Shown here: in pieces, positions 5,663-13,619 of the stretch
Layout: the number at the start of each line of letters is the position of its first letter
Numbering within the stretch: position 1 is the stretch's first letter
Assembly (NCBI GenBank): GCA_963923035.1
Contig: CAWUKT010000104.1
Location: 1-22,956 of the forward strand
Reading direction: 5' to 3'
DNA: 22,956 bases
Source of the DNA: CAWUKT01 sp963923035
GTDB taxonomy: Bacteria > Bacteroidota > Bacteroidia > J057 > JADKCL01
The notes under the pieces: generated by a model
What the model saw: only the letters and a program-made list of their open reading frames with translations
Told to the model about the DNA's origin: nothing
Database searches by the model: none
Translations under genes and position numbers: made by a program

Positions 5663-6709
5663 ATGGCCGGAAGTTCAACGAAAGTCGTAGTCATCGCATT
5701 TGTAATGAATCTTGGCATCGCCATCGCCAAGTTCATCGGCTATTTTTTATCCGGAAGCGCGGCCATGTTGGCCGAAGGAGTCCACTCCTTGGCTGATACT
5801 ACGAACCAGGTGTTTTTGTATCTGGGTATTCGAAAAAGTAAACAATCTCCTACCCGACGTCACCCTTTCGGATATGGGATGGAACAGTATATTTTTTCAT
5901 TCCTGGTAGCCATGTTGATCTTTTCATTGGGAGGAATTTACTCTTTGTATGAAGGGATTCACAAGATCATACACCCTTCTGAATCCATCGAGAATGGAGA
6001 GATCAACCTGATTATTTTGGGGATTGGAATTTTGCTGGATGGGTACTCGGCATTGGCCGCGACCAAGGAGGTGAATAAAATCCGAGGTAAACTCAGCATC
6101 GCCAAATTCATTCGAAAAAGTAAGGACCAGATTCTGGTTACAGTTTTGTTCGAAGACTATGCCGCTCTGTTTGGCCTGACGATTGCAGCCGGCGGGACCA
6201 TATTGTATATGGTTACAGGAAATGTTTTGTACGATGCGATAGCGACGCTGTTGATCGGCGCCCTACTGATGGTCATCGCAGGGTTTCTGTATTTCGAGGC
6301 AAAAAGTCTTTTGGTAGGGGAAGCTGCCGATCCGGAAGATCTCGAGAAAATCGAGAATGCGTTCATGGATCATCCGAAGGTGGACGCGCTCAGAGAATTG
6401 CTGACCATGCATTTGAGCGCTACGCAAATTCTCGTGAATGCTCACGTCAAGTTTAAGTCGGGGCTAACGCTGGAAGAGGTTGAAGACATCATTGATGAAA
6501 TAGAAGTCCAGATCATCAAGGATGTTCCTTTGGTGTACAAGATATTTATTGAGACCCACCAGAATAGCCAGGTCGTCCCTTTGCAGACCGATCCCCAACC
6601 TGGAGAGTCTTATGACGACCAATTAAAGAAGGGTAAATCAGGAGGAGAATCCCGCAAGATCAGTTCTATCAGTAGTCCCAAGAAAAGCCATGGCAAAAAA
6701 GAAGAATAA
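5663..6709 (+). CDS. Cation diffusion facilitator (CDF) metal transporter
   Basis: Inner-membrane efflux transporter for divalent metals such as Zn2+, Fe2+ or Mn2+, exchanging for protons. The 348-aa product has about six TM helices in residues 8-215. 'AEGVHSLADTTNQ' (38-49) in TM2 carries the HSxxD half of the transport site. In TM5, 'VLFEDYAALFGL' (161-172) has E-D where many CDFs have H-x3-D, as in the SLC30A9-like subgroup. A cytoplasmic dimerisation domain follows at about 218-300. The C-terminus adds a charged Ser/Lys-rich tail of about 45 residues. The start is 1 nt after the thioesterase stop, and the 3' end overlaps smpB by 20 nt, so translation of the three genes is probably coupled. 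Metal specificity is not decided by the sequence. Confidence 0.92.
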   Translation: MAGSSTKVVVIAFVMNLGIAIAKFIGYFLSGSAAMLAEGVHSLADTTNQVFLYLGIRKSKQSPTRRHPFGYGMEQYIFSFLVAMLIFSLGGIYSLYEGIHKIIHPSESIENGEINLIILGIGILLDGYSALAATKEVNKIRGKLSIAKFIRKSKDQILVTVLFEDYAALFGLTIAAGGTILYMVTGNVLYDAIATLLIGALLMVIAGFLYFEAKSLLVGEAADPEDLEKIENAFMDHPKVDALRELLTMHLSATQILVNAHVKFKSGLTLEEVEDIIDEIEVQIIKDVPLVYKIFIETHQNSQVVPLQTDPQPGESYDDQLKKGKSGGESRKISSISSPKKSHGKKEE

Positions 6710-7157
6710 AGAGAAGAACTTTCGCCCTACCATCGTCAATCGAAAAGCGCGATACGAGTATACGTTTTTGGATAAATATGAAGCGGGTATCATGCTGACG
6801 GGAACGGAAGTGAAATCTATCCGTTTGGGTAAACTTCAACTGGCCGATGCTTTCTGTTATTTCAAGCGGGGCGAACTTTTCGTGAAGGAGCTCCATATCA
6901 GCCCGTATACCGAGGGAAATTTATTCAACGTCGATCCTCGAAGGGAGCGCAAGCTCTTGCTGTCGAAGCGAGAGCTGGAGAAGCTCAAATCTTCGATGGA
7001 CGAAAAGGGGCTCACTATCATAGTGACGAAGGTATATTTCAACCAGCGGAACCTGATCAAGTTGGAAATTGCCTTGGGCAAGGGAAAGAAATTGTATGAC
7101 AAGCGCCAGAGCCTGAAGGAGAAGGACGCGAAGCGTTCTATGGAGCGTGAATATTGA
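6690..7157 (+). CDS. smpB: SsrA-binding protein SmpB
   Basis: Partner of tmRNA in trans-translation: it binds the tRNA-like part of SsrA RNA and delivers it to stalled ribosomes. The 155-aa product is the usual size. The conserved OB-fold core is clear: 'NRKARYEYTFLDKYEAGIML', 'GTEVKSIRLGKLQLADAF', 'VKELHISPYTEGNLFNVDP', 'RRERKLLLSKRELEKL' and 'KVYFNQRNLIKLEIALGKGKKLYDKRQ'. The basic tail that enters the decoding centre follows ('LKEKDAKRSMEREY'). The start lies within the last 20 nt of the CDF gene, so it is the last gene of this operon. It converges on dprA with only 22 nt between the stop codons. The tmRNA gene is not in the window. Confidence 0.97.
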   Translation: MAKKKNKEKNFRPTIVNRKARYEYTFLDKYEAGIMLTGTEVKSIRLGKLQLADAFCYFKRGELFVKELHISPYTEGNLFNVDPRRERKLLLSKRELEKLKSSMDEKGLTIIVTKVYFNQRNLIKLEIALGKGKKLYDKRQSLKEKDAKRSMEREY

Positions 7158-7179
7158 AAATGAATATAACTGAGTTCAT

Positions 7180-8325
7180 TTAAGCATCGTTCCTACGATA
7201 CCTACCGCCCGGAATCTGAAAAATGAACTTTTTCAGTTCCAAACCCAGGACCAAAGCATGGGCTTTGGAATGTCCAACGTTCACCCTCTCCCCTATTTCC
7301 CAAACGGACATTTCCCGATCTCCCAATACTTCTAGCACTTGCTTCTCAAACTGGTCTAAACCGGTGGTATCTCTCTTTCTCCGAAAGGGGGCCTTCTTTT
7401 CCAGCATGGGAGCAATATCCTCCAACACTTCTCCCGGATCGGTCAAAATTTTCGCGATCTGATCTCTGATCAGTTGATTACAACCCACCGATGTTGCCCT
7501 TGAGATGTCTCCAGGTACGGCGTAGACTTCTCTATTCTGCTCAAATGCACTTTTGGCGGTAATCAATGCTCCTCCCTTAATCCCGGCTTCGATGACAATG
7601 GTAGCGTGACACAATCCACTAATGATTCGATTCCGAAGCGGAAAATTTCTCCCCTCAGGCCCAACGCTTGAGCTAAACTCTGTCACCAAGGCGCCTTGAT
7701 CACAGATGTTCCGGGCTTGTAGCGAGTGCTCTCTGGGATAAACGGTCTGCAGTCCATGTCCCAGAACAGCAGTAGTTCTGCCTCCGGTCTCCAATGCGGC
7801 TCCATGCGCGGCTCCATCGATCCCAAATGCCAAGCCACTCACTACATTGATTCCCCGTTCTGAAAAATAGCGCGCAAATTTCTCAGCAATCATCCGACCA
7901 TAGCTACTCGGACGCCTTGTACCCACCACTGCGACGCTGATTTCGCGATTCAGATCCACATTCCCCTTCTGAAATATTACGAATGGGGCATCATGGATGC
8001 TACGAAGCATGTTGGGATAGCTTTTCGAAAAAATGGGATCAACAGAAATGTGCTGCAGCTCTGCAAATCGCATCTCATCTTCGGCTTTTCTCAAAACGTC
8101 CTTTCTCCACAAAGCTTTCCTCGTTTGCCTGGAAAGGCCTTTCACCTCATCCAAATCCTTAGGGCTTGCTGAGAACAAGGCCTTGGCGCTCCCGAATTTC
8201 CGATACAGTTTTCGACAATTGACAGGTCCCAGCCCTGGGAGCTGTGCCATTCCGATCGCGTAAAATTTTTCGTCTTGGTTGGTTTGTCTGTCGCCTACCC
8301 TGCTCTTTTCTGTCTCCGCCTTCAT
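7180..8325 (-). CDS. dprA: DNA-processing protein DprA
   Basis: Loads RecA on incoming single-stranded DNA in natural transformation; it is also kept in many species not known to be competent. The 381-aa product has an N-terminal helix-hairpin-helix/SAM-like part (about 20-75, 'LPGLGPVNCRKLYRKFGSAKAL'). The Rossmann core is complete: 'VAVVGTRRPSSYG' (131-143), 'SGLAFGIDGAAHGAAL' (163-178), 'FPLRNRIISGL' (228-238) and 'KGGALITAKSAFEQNREVYAVPGD' (250-273). A C-terminal winged helix follows at about 325-378. ATG 8325 is the only sensible start. It follows the propeller gene on the same strand by 16 nt and may be read from its transcript. No other competence gene is in the window. A strong hairpin lies in its last codons. 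Confidence 0.96.
   Translation of the reverse strand: MKAETEKSRVGDRQTNQDEKFYAIGMAQLPGLGPVNCRKLYRKFGSAKALFSASPKDLDEVKGLSRQTRKALWRKDVLRKAEDEMRFAELQHISVDPIFSKSYPNMLRSIHDAPFVIFQKGNVDLNREISVAVVGTRRPSSYGRMIAEKFARYFSERGINVVSGLAFGIDGAAHGAALETGGRTTAVLGHGLQTVYPREHSLQARNICDQGALVTEFSSSVGPEGRNFPLRNRIISGLCHATIVIEAGIKGGALITAKSAFEQNREVYAVPGDISRATSVGCNQLIRDQIAKILTDPGEVLEDIAPMLEKKAPFRRKRDTTGLDQFEKQVLEVLGDREMSVWEIGERVNVGHSKAHALVLGLELKKFIFQIPGGRYRRNDA
7211..7240. repeat. Strong inverted repeat inside the 3' end of dprA
   Basis: GGAA (7211-7214), a bulged T, CTGAAAAA (7216-7223), loop TGAAC (7224-7228), TTTTTCAG (7229-7236) and TTCC (7237-7240) form a 12-bp stem with one bulge. It lies 31 nt inside the dprA stop and could act as a 3' transcript stabiliser or attenuator between the convergent smpB and dprA genes. 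It encodes ELKKFIFQIP in dprA, so it may be coincidental. Confidence 0.35.
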
Positions 8326-8341
8326 GTCTTCTTCTTCGTTT

Positions 8342-11068
8342 CTACAAAGGTATTGCTTTTATCTTGGTTTTAAAAGTCCCTTCCCCATTTTCAACCCATT
8401 TTATTACCTTCCCTCCATTATTTTTAACAATAATAGAGGGCTGTTCTTGGTTCTGGGGGCTTTTCTGAAGCGTTTTCCCTGAGAAATTCCATTTTTTTTC
8501 GCCTTTCGGCGTCAGCATCTGAAGTTTCACTTGCTTGATGCCATCCCCCGAATTCTGATTCCAGAGCAGATAGGACTGCCCTTCGGAATCGATCCGAAGC
8601 TCATAGGGATTAAATTCCTCCATTTCATCTCCGATGGAGACCCCATCTGGTTTCCACTGCGGGACCCCATCAAAGTTATAGCGCTGAGCGATCAGACGGA
8701 CGCCATTGACCTTACGGGTGCGTTCATCCAGCCATGCGACAACAAAGCTGCCGTACTCCCCAAATTCCAGCCGGGGATAGGACTGGCGGCCCGGATAATT
8801 ACACACCATCTTCCCGTTACTGCCCCACAGTTTGGTCCCAACCGGTGTCATACACTGCATAAACAACTTCTCAAATCCGTCCCCATAGCGTCCCTCTTGC
8901 CATACGACCACGAGATCATTCTGGAAATTCCGTCCAAGGATGGGGTCCCGCTGATTGTCATTGCGGCTGGTCAGGCGACGGCCGCCCGACTCCCAGACAT
9001 CCATCCCAAATTGATTGATGTGCTGAACATAGATGGTGGATCGATCCCCTCGATAATCCATCCAGGCCAGATAAGCGCCTCCATCGCCATCCGTCTCCAA
9101 CACAGGTGAGGTCTGCAAACCTGGAAGATTTACAAATACCTTTCCATTTTCACCCCACAGCGCTCCCCCCGAGTGGTCAATACGTTGTATATAAATATCA
9201 AACCCAGTTGAAGCCAGCGTTCGGGCATCCACCCAGGCCAAAAGAGCCCCTTCAGAGCCATCTGTGACGACTTGCACCTGTGTCTGTGAGGACGGTGCCG
9301 AGCACACTTTGATGCCTTGGTAGCGCCACAACATCTTCCCAGTGGAGTTAACGCGTTGAGCATACACATCGGAATCGGAACCTTTTCGGGTATCGGACCA
9401 AACTACGATCACTCCCCCTACTCCATCTTCCACCAATTGAGGCTGACTTTGCCCTCCCTGAGCTATGCAGACAGGTATCCCTCCGCGTCTCCATAAGGGC
9501 TCGCCATTCTTGTCCAACTTCTGCAAGTAGATATCCGGATTCTGTTTTCCATTTCTAAAATCCTCCCAACAAGCAAAGAACTGGCCACTTCGCGTCCCCA
9601 ACAGCTCCAAGCCTTTCACAGACGCTTGAACCTGATCGTGATCAGCCCCCATCCGCATGCCGCCTGCTCCCAAGCGGTGGCGACTCTTTGAATCAAACCG
9701 TTGGAGATACACCATTGAACCTTCCTTTTCCCTCCGATCGGTCCAACTGCACCAAATTCCTCCCTGCTCATCCGGTACAATGGCCGGACTCGTCTGCTGA
9801 TCGCCGATGGTACACACCAATTTGCCCTCTGCCTCCCACAACCGCTCCCCAATATTGTCGCACTTCTGCACGAAGATTTGCTTTTTCCCATTCACTTCCC
9901 GCACCCAGGTGAACACCTGATAGGAAATACTCGCAGAACCGATCACCTCTGGACTCCGCTCCGGATAAGGCGACTTGATGATCGGAATCCCATTGATTCC
10001 CCACTCCAGAATCCCATCCGATAGCCGTATCATTTGGGCGTAAATGTCCCAATTTCCATAACGTCGGTCCTCCCAAACCAGCAAGGCCTTGCTGCCTTTT
10101 CGTACGATCCGAGGATTCAATTGCTCGTCCTGGGAGTAGCAGGTCGCAAAATGAAACATCAGATCACCATTCGCATTCAAACGGCCCCGGTAAATATCAG
10201 TTCCCCGCGTCTCTTCACTATACCGCTGATAAACAAATAGTAAGCCTCCAAATCCATCCGAGACGACGTGGGGTTGATGTTGGTTTTCTTCGACGCCGGA
10301 AAAGACATCCAAACCACCGGCTCCCCACAAGAACTCGCCTTTTCTGTTGATGCGCTGGGCAAACAGGTTCCAAAAGAGTCCATTGCGGAAGTCTTCCCAC
10401 ACGACGAATAGATCGCCTTGTTCATCGGAAGTAAGGGAGATATTTTGCTGAAATCGAGGGGAAGTGGAAATGGGCAAACCGGAACTCATCCAACCCGCTT
10501 TTCCGGCCAAATCAAGGTGTTGGCCGTAAATATCTGTCTCCATCGCATTGTTGCGGCTATCTTCCCAGACAATATAGAAGCCAAATTCTTTGTCGGCAAC
10601 GATCCGCGGATTCCGCTGGGCGCCTTTCGTGTGGCATACGCGCAAGCCATCAATGCCCCACAAAGGCTCTCCTCTCACGTTGATGCGCTGCACATACACC
10701 GACGGCTGATCAGAGCCGTGCCGATGGTCTTCCCAGGCCACAACCACTCCACCGTAGCCATCGGCGGCCATGCGAAAATTGGACTGGTTGGCGGGGAATG
10801 GGCATACAGGCGTGCCATCGCCCTCCCACTCCGGTTGGCCATCGGCATCTACTTTCTGTAAAAAGATACTGCTGTACAAAAGGCCTTTTCGGGAGCTTCT
10901 CCAGCCTACGATCACTGATCCATCCTCATTACGGACGATCTTGGAATCCCCATTTGAGGAGCCTTTAGAAGTGGTATTATGGCTGAGGACCTCCTTGACT
11001 TTGAAATCTTGGGAATACATCCCCGACATCATCAAAAAGCACCCCAAAAAGCATATCAATCGAAGCAT
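8342..11068 (-). CDS. Secreted protein made of 16 predicted beta-propeller-type repeats
   Basis: I do not recognise a named family. The 908-aa product begins with a signal peptide (MLRLICFLGCFLMMSGMYSQ, cleavage probably after the Gln at 20). The rest is sixteen imperfect repeats of about 55 residues; the tryptophans of the motif run from about residue 56 to 891. Each unit reads roughly DGxGGxxVxWxDxRxGxxDIYxQRIxxxGxxLWxxxGxxVC, and the sixteenth is truncated after its first half. Each unit suggests a four-strand propeller blade, and the total would fit two 8-bladed or related propellers. No T9SS C-terminal sorting domain is visible at the end (KTKIKAIPL), so it is probably periplasmic, or exported by another route. 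It may bind ligand or protein; enzymatic motifs are not visible. dprA follows after 16 nt. Confidence 0.85.
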   Translation of the reverse strand: MLRLICFLGCFLMMSGMYSQDFKVKEVLSHNTTSKGSSNGDSKIVRNEDGSVIVGWRSSRKGLLYSSIFLQKVDADGQPEWEGDGTPVCPFPANQSNFRMAADGYGGVVVAWEDHRHGSDQPSVYVQRINVRGEPLWGIDGLRVCHTKGAQRNPRIVADKEFGFYIVWEDSRNNAMETDIYGQHLDLAGKAGWMSSGLPISTSPRFQQNISLTSDEQGDLFVVWEDFRNGLFWNLFAQRINRKGEFLWGAGGLDVFSGVEENQHQPHVVSDGFGGLLFVYQRYSEETRGTDIYRGRLNANGDLMFHFATCYSQDEQLNPRIVRKGSKALLVWEDRRYGNWDIYAQMIRLSDGILEWGINGIPIIKSPYPERSPEVIGSASISYQVFTWVREVNGKKQIFVQKCDNIGERLWEAEGKLVCTIGDQQTSPAIVPDEQGGIWCSWTDRREKEGSMVYLQRFDSKSRHRLGAGGMRMGADHDQVQASVKGLELLGTRSGQFFACWEDFRNGKQNPDIYLQKLDKNGEPLWRRGGIPVCIAQGGQSQPQLVEDGVGGVIVVWSDTRKGSDSDVYAQRVNSTGKMLWRYQGIKVCSAPSSQTQVQVVTDGSEGALLAWVDARTLASTGFDIYIQRIDHSGGALWGENGKVFVNLPGLQTSPVLETDGDGGAYLAWMDYRGDRSTIYVQHINQFGMDVWESGGRRLTSRNDNQRDPILGRNFQNDLVVVWQEGRYGDGFEKLFMQCMTPVGTKLWGSNGKMVCNYPGRQSYPRLEFGEYGSFVVAWLDERTRKVNGVRLIAQRYNFDGVPQWKPDGVSIGDEMEEFNPYELRIDSEGQSYLLWNQNSGDGIKQVKLQMLTPKGEKKWNFSGKTLQKSPQNQEQPSIIVKNNGGKVIKWVENGEGTFKTKIKAIPL

Positions 11069-11111
11069 AGCCCAGTATAAGACCCCGAAATTAGAGGATT
11101 TTTATTTGTTG

Positions 11112-11140
11112 CAAAGGTCTTTTCCCCAAAGCAGAGTCAA
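11112..11140 (-). promoter_or_regulatory. Weak promoter candidate for the propeller gene
   Basis: On the minus strand TTG (11140-11138), 18 nt, and GACCTTTG (11119-11112) match the Bacteroidota pattern except for one G in place of T at the first -7 base. The predicted start site lies about 35-40 nt before the ATG at 11068. The -33 element overlaps the stop codon of the upstream PAP2 gene. Confidence 0.33.
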
Positions 11141-11703
11141 GTAAAATGGACGCGTGGAGCGATCAGGCGGTGGAAAATGAATAAAATGAATATTCCTGCC
11201 AAAATCCCCAGGATCATCCCGCCTATTACATCGCCGGGATAATGAACGGCGAGGTAAATCCGGCTGAATCCTACCATTCCGGCGAGTCCAAACGCCACAA
11301 TGCGCCATCGGAGGGCAAAAAAGCTCCCCAGATAAGTCGCCAGAGCGAAGAAATTCGCTGCGTGGGAGGACACAAAGCCGTAACTCCCTCCACATTTATT
11401 GCGGACCAGGTGCAATAGAGGTCGCAATTCGTCCTCCTGACAAGGACGTAAACGCTCGGTATAAGGTTTCAGGAAATTGCTGGACACCTGATCGGTGATC
11501 AGGATCAACGGCGCGACCATCAAGGCGATCACAAGGGCCTGTTTCCACCCGTATTTCCGAACCAAAAGAGCCAAAATCAGCCCGTAAACCGGAATCCAGG
11601 TGATTTTCCAGCTCACATACCACATAAAGGTATCCCCAAAATCCGTCCACCAGCCATTGACAGTCAGCAACCACGCCTCATCCAATTCCAACCAATAATT
11701 CAT
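11137..11703 (-). CDS. PAP2-family membrane phosphatase (second of a pair)
   Basis: Integral membrane phosphatase of the PAP2 superfamily, acting on lipid phosphates such as undecaprenyl diphosphate or lipid A precursors. The 188-aa product has all three active-site motifs: KPYTERLRP (79-87, KX6RP), SSH (112-114, in place of PSGH) and SRIYLAVHYPGD (147-158, SRX5HX3D). Six TM segments are visible. The start at 11703 forms an ATGA overlap with the stop of the upstream PAP2 gene, which fixes the start and implies coupled translation; a longer frame to 11787 is only antiparallel-phase extension without a family match. The KCGGSYGFVSSHAANF segment is typical of the short Bacteroidota members. Substrate uncertain. 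Confidence 0.93.
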   Translation of the reverse strand: MNYWLELDEAWLLTVNGWWTDFGDTFMWYVSWKITWIPVYGLILALLVRKYGWKQALVIALMVAPLILITDQVSSNFLKPYTERLRPCQEDELRPLLHLVRNKCGGSYGFVSSHAANFFALATYLGSFFALRWRIVAFGLAGMVGFSRIYLAVHYPGDVIGGMILGILAGIFILFIFHRLIAPRVHFT

Positions 11704-12446
11704 CCGATCCGACTGATTAAATGAATGAACTGGGCGATCAAACCAATCACCGCAAAGCCGAAGACATACGGAGTGGCCTTCATCCAACGCGCATGGCCTT
11801 TTTGCTCCACCAAACGCTGAAAACGAGGATAAACCTGCTTGAGCATTCCAAATGCCCCCAACGACCCGATCATGCTCCCAACGAAAATGTCACCGGGAAA
11901 ATGAACGCCCAAGGTCACCCTCGTATAGCACAAGAAAATTGTAAAAATGCCCACCAGAATCCCCCAGTAGGTCTTTATCTTGGAGAGGAAATAAGCAAAA
12001 AACAAGCCTCCAGTCGCAAATGAAGTGGCATGACCCGACGGAAATGAATGGGCTTTGGGAGGATTGGGCATAAAAATGAATACATCCTGATTCTCAAACA
12101 CCCGAGCCGGCCGGTGCCACTCCGGGAAAATCACCTGCTTGCCAATCTGCGTCAGAATCCCCGTCGCAAAGACCGCCAGCACGGCGGTAATGGCCAAGGC
12201 AGGATCCTTGCGCCACATCCAAAGCAGCAAGATCGCCGGCAGGATCACCCCATCCGCCAAATGCGTCAGGAAATAGAGGCTCGCCTGGTCGTGAAACGGG
12301 TGGTGAAACTCATTCAGAACCAGAAAGGTCTTTTCGTAGCCCCAAGCGCTCCACAGGACGGTCGAAACCGCCCAAAAGATCGTCAGCACGCCAAAATAGC
12401 CGCCCACATACTGCAGAGGCCTCGGTTTAAGCTCCGTCATGCCCAA
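11700..12446 (-). CDS. PAP2-family membrane phosphatase (first of a pair)
   Basis: Second, longer PAP2-superfamily enzyme, 248 aa. The motifs are K103-x8-R112-P113 ('KQVIFPEWHRP', two residues longer than the usual KX6RP), PSGH (136-139) and TRVTLGVHFPGD (175-186). Six TM helices span about residues 15-245. An extra loop between motifs 1 and 2 (FENQDVFIFMPNPPKAHSF) sets it apart from its partner. It may be a lipid A 1- or 4'-phosphatase or an undecaprenyl-diphosphate phosphatase; sequence alone does not decide. The two phosphatases are related but quite different, so this is an old duplication or a pair recruited for two substrates. ATG 12446 is used; ATG 12440 is possible. The lipoprotein gene ends 28 nt upstream. 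Confidence 0.92.
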   Translation of the reverse strand: MGMTELKPRPLQYVGGYFGVLTIFWAVSTVLWSAWGYEKTFLVLNEFHHPFHDQASLYFLTHLADGVILPAILLLWMWRKDPALAITAVLAVFATGILTQIGKQVIFPEWHRPARVFENQDVFIFMPNPPKAHSFPSGHATSFATGGLFFAYFLSKIKTYWGILVGIFTIFLCYTRVTLGVHFPGDIFVGSMIGSLGAFGMLKQVYPRFQRLVEQKGHARWMKATPYVFGFAVIGLIAQFIHLISRIG

Positions 12447-12474
12447 AAGTAAGAATTAATACGTCACGGGAATT

Positions 12475-12987
12475 TTAGAAATCGGAATCGTCGAACCAAT
12501 AGTAGATTTTCCAGGGCGCACCTTCTTCCGTTCGCCGCATTTTCAATTTGGCCCTCCCTGTCCCCACAAAGGTCGTATTCTCATCCTCCACAATGCTCAG
12601 GTTGAAATTCCGGACCACAATCGCCGAGTCGGGGAAGATGTTTTGCTCGACGTAGAAGTTCCAATCCAAGGTAATCTGCCGCACCTGCCGAAAGAGGTTA
12701 TAGGCCGAAGCCATTTCCTGGCCCTTGTCCCACTGAAGCTGGGCGGCCTGGTCAAAATCGTAGAAAATAAAGGTGAAATCACTGCTGAACAATTGCCCGT
12801 AGAGGCTTGTATCGCGGATTTCGTAGGAGTTCTTGAAGTATTCAAAGAGGCCATCAATGGTCGTCCGATCCCCCAACAAGCTCTGCTCTTCCAGCCCATC
12901 CGGATCAAACGCCGGGGCAAAAGGATTGCAGGCCGACATCCACAATGCCAGTCCCAACAAACTTCCTATGAGCCACTTACTGTACAT
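12475..12987 (-). CDS. Lipoprotein with NTF2-like fold, hypothetical
   Basis: Exported lipoprotein of unknown function, 170 aa. The signal peptide ends in a lipobox, ALWMSAC, with the acylated Cys at 20. The body, with 'IDGLFEYFKNSYEIRDTSLYGQLFSSDFTFIFYD' followed by beta-strands and the ending 'WKIYYWFDDS', has the pattern of an NTF2-like/SnoaL cone fold: a helix with a paired Y/F motif, then a curved sheet ending in a W-x-I-x-x-W-x-D strand. Its start overlaps the 3' end of the preceding lipoprotein gene by 11 nt. The two proteins share layout and the closing 'W-I-x-x-W-F-D' strand, so they are probably diverged duplicates. No Asp at +2 (CNPF), so outer-membrane location is likely. Confidence 0.82.
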   Translation of the reverse strand: MYSKWLIGSLLGLALWMSACNPFAPAFDPDGLEEQSLLGDRTTIDGLFEYFKNSYEIRDTSLYGQLFSSDFTFIFYDFDQAAQLQWDKGQEMASAYNLFRQVRQITLDWNFYVEQNIFPDSAIVVRNFNLSIVEDENTTFVGTGRAKLKMRRTEEGAPWKIYYWFDDSDF

Positions 12988-13543
12988 AATTCAATTTGAG
13001 GCGGCTGATACTCGAATCCAGCCGGGTCTCGTAGTCAAACCACCGCGTGATCTCCCACTCGTTGAACTGGTTGATCTTCATCAAAAACTCCAATTGACCG
13101 CGAAAGCGGACCGTCAGCGAGGTATCACGGTGGTTCATCGTCATGTCGTAGTTCCCGATATACCGCAGCGAATCACTCGAAAAGGACTGAAGATCAACTT
13201 CATCAAACGAAATCCGGTTGCCGCTTGAGAGTCCCAAGTCCGAGAGGACATTGTTGAACCAGTTCTGCTCGTCCTGCCAGGTCCAGTTGTCCCAGAGGAT
13301 CTCATTACCGGTATAGGTGGGCGTTGAAGGCACGAAGCGCAAACTGTCCTGGTTGAAACAACGCAGGTAATTTTGGACATTTTGCTCGCCCACCGCCATC
13401 TCCATATTGTTCAGGAGAATCGTATAATCGGTCGGACTGACCCAATCGGATGAACTGGTCACAGGCTCTTCCACATCCCGCGTCCTGAAACATCCCGTCA
13501 GCGCCAAACAGCTCACCAAGACCGCCATCCAGACGATTTTCAT
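12977..13543 (-). CDS. Lipoprotein with NTF2-like fold, hypothetical (paralogue)
   Basis: Exported lipoprotein, 188 aa, first of the pair. The signal peptide is MKIVWMAVLVSCLALTGC with lipobox LTGC and acylated Cys at 18. The body opens 'YTILLNNMEMAVGEQNVQNYLRCFNQDSLRFVPS', a helix then strand typical of NTF2-like proteins, and closes 'EWEITRWFDYE', matching the end of its neighbour. It starts 76 nt after the PorE-like gene on the same strand, so it may be read from the T9SS transcript. Function unknown; lipidated NTF2-like proteins in this phylum are often of unassigned role. It overlaps the following gene by 11 nt, implying co-expression. Confidence 0.82.
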   Translation of the reverse strand: MKIVWMAVLVSCLALTGCFRTRDVEEPVTSSSDWVSPTDYTILLNNMEMAVGEQNVQNYLRCFNQDSLRFVPSTPTYTGNEILWDNWTWQDEQNWFNNVLSDLGLSSGNRISFDEVDLQSFSSDSLRYIGNYDMTMNHRDTSLTVRFRGQLEFLMKINQFNEWEITRWFDYETRLDSSISRLKLNYVQ

Positions 13544-13619
13544 AGTGTCAATTTAACAAAAAACCACCGCATTCAAGGGGCATTCCCCGTCCCTGTTCGC
13601 GCCAAGACCTTTCCGGGCT

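Noticed and set aside
8531..9109. 192-codon rightward frame opposite the propeller gene
   Set aside because: Repetitive Ile/Pro-rich shadow of the W-x-D-x-R repeats.
13544..13619. Terminator after the PorE-like gene
   Set aside because: A 4-bp GGGG/CCCC stem and a separate T6 run are present but not adjacent, so no proper terminator is formed.
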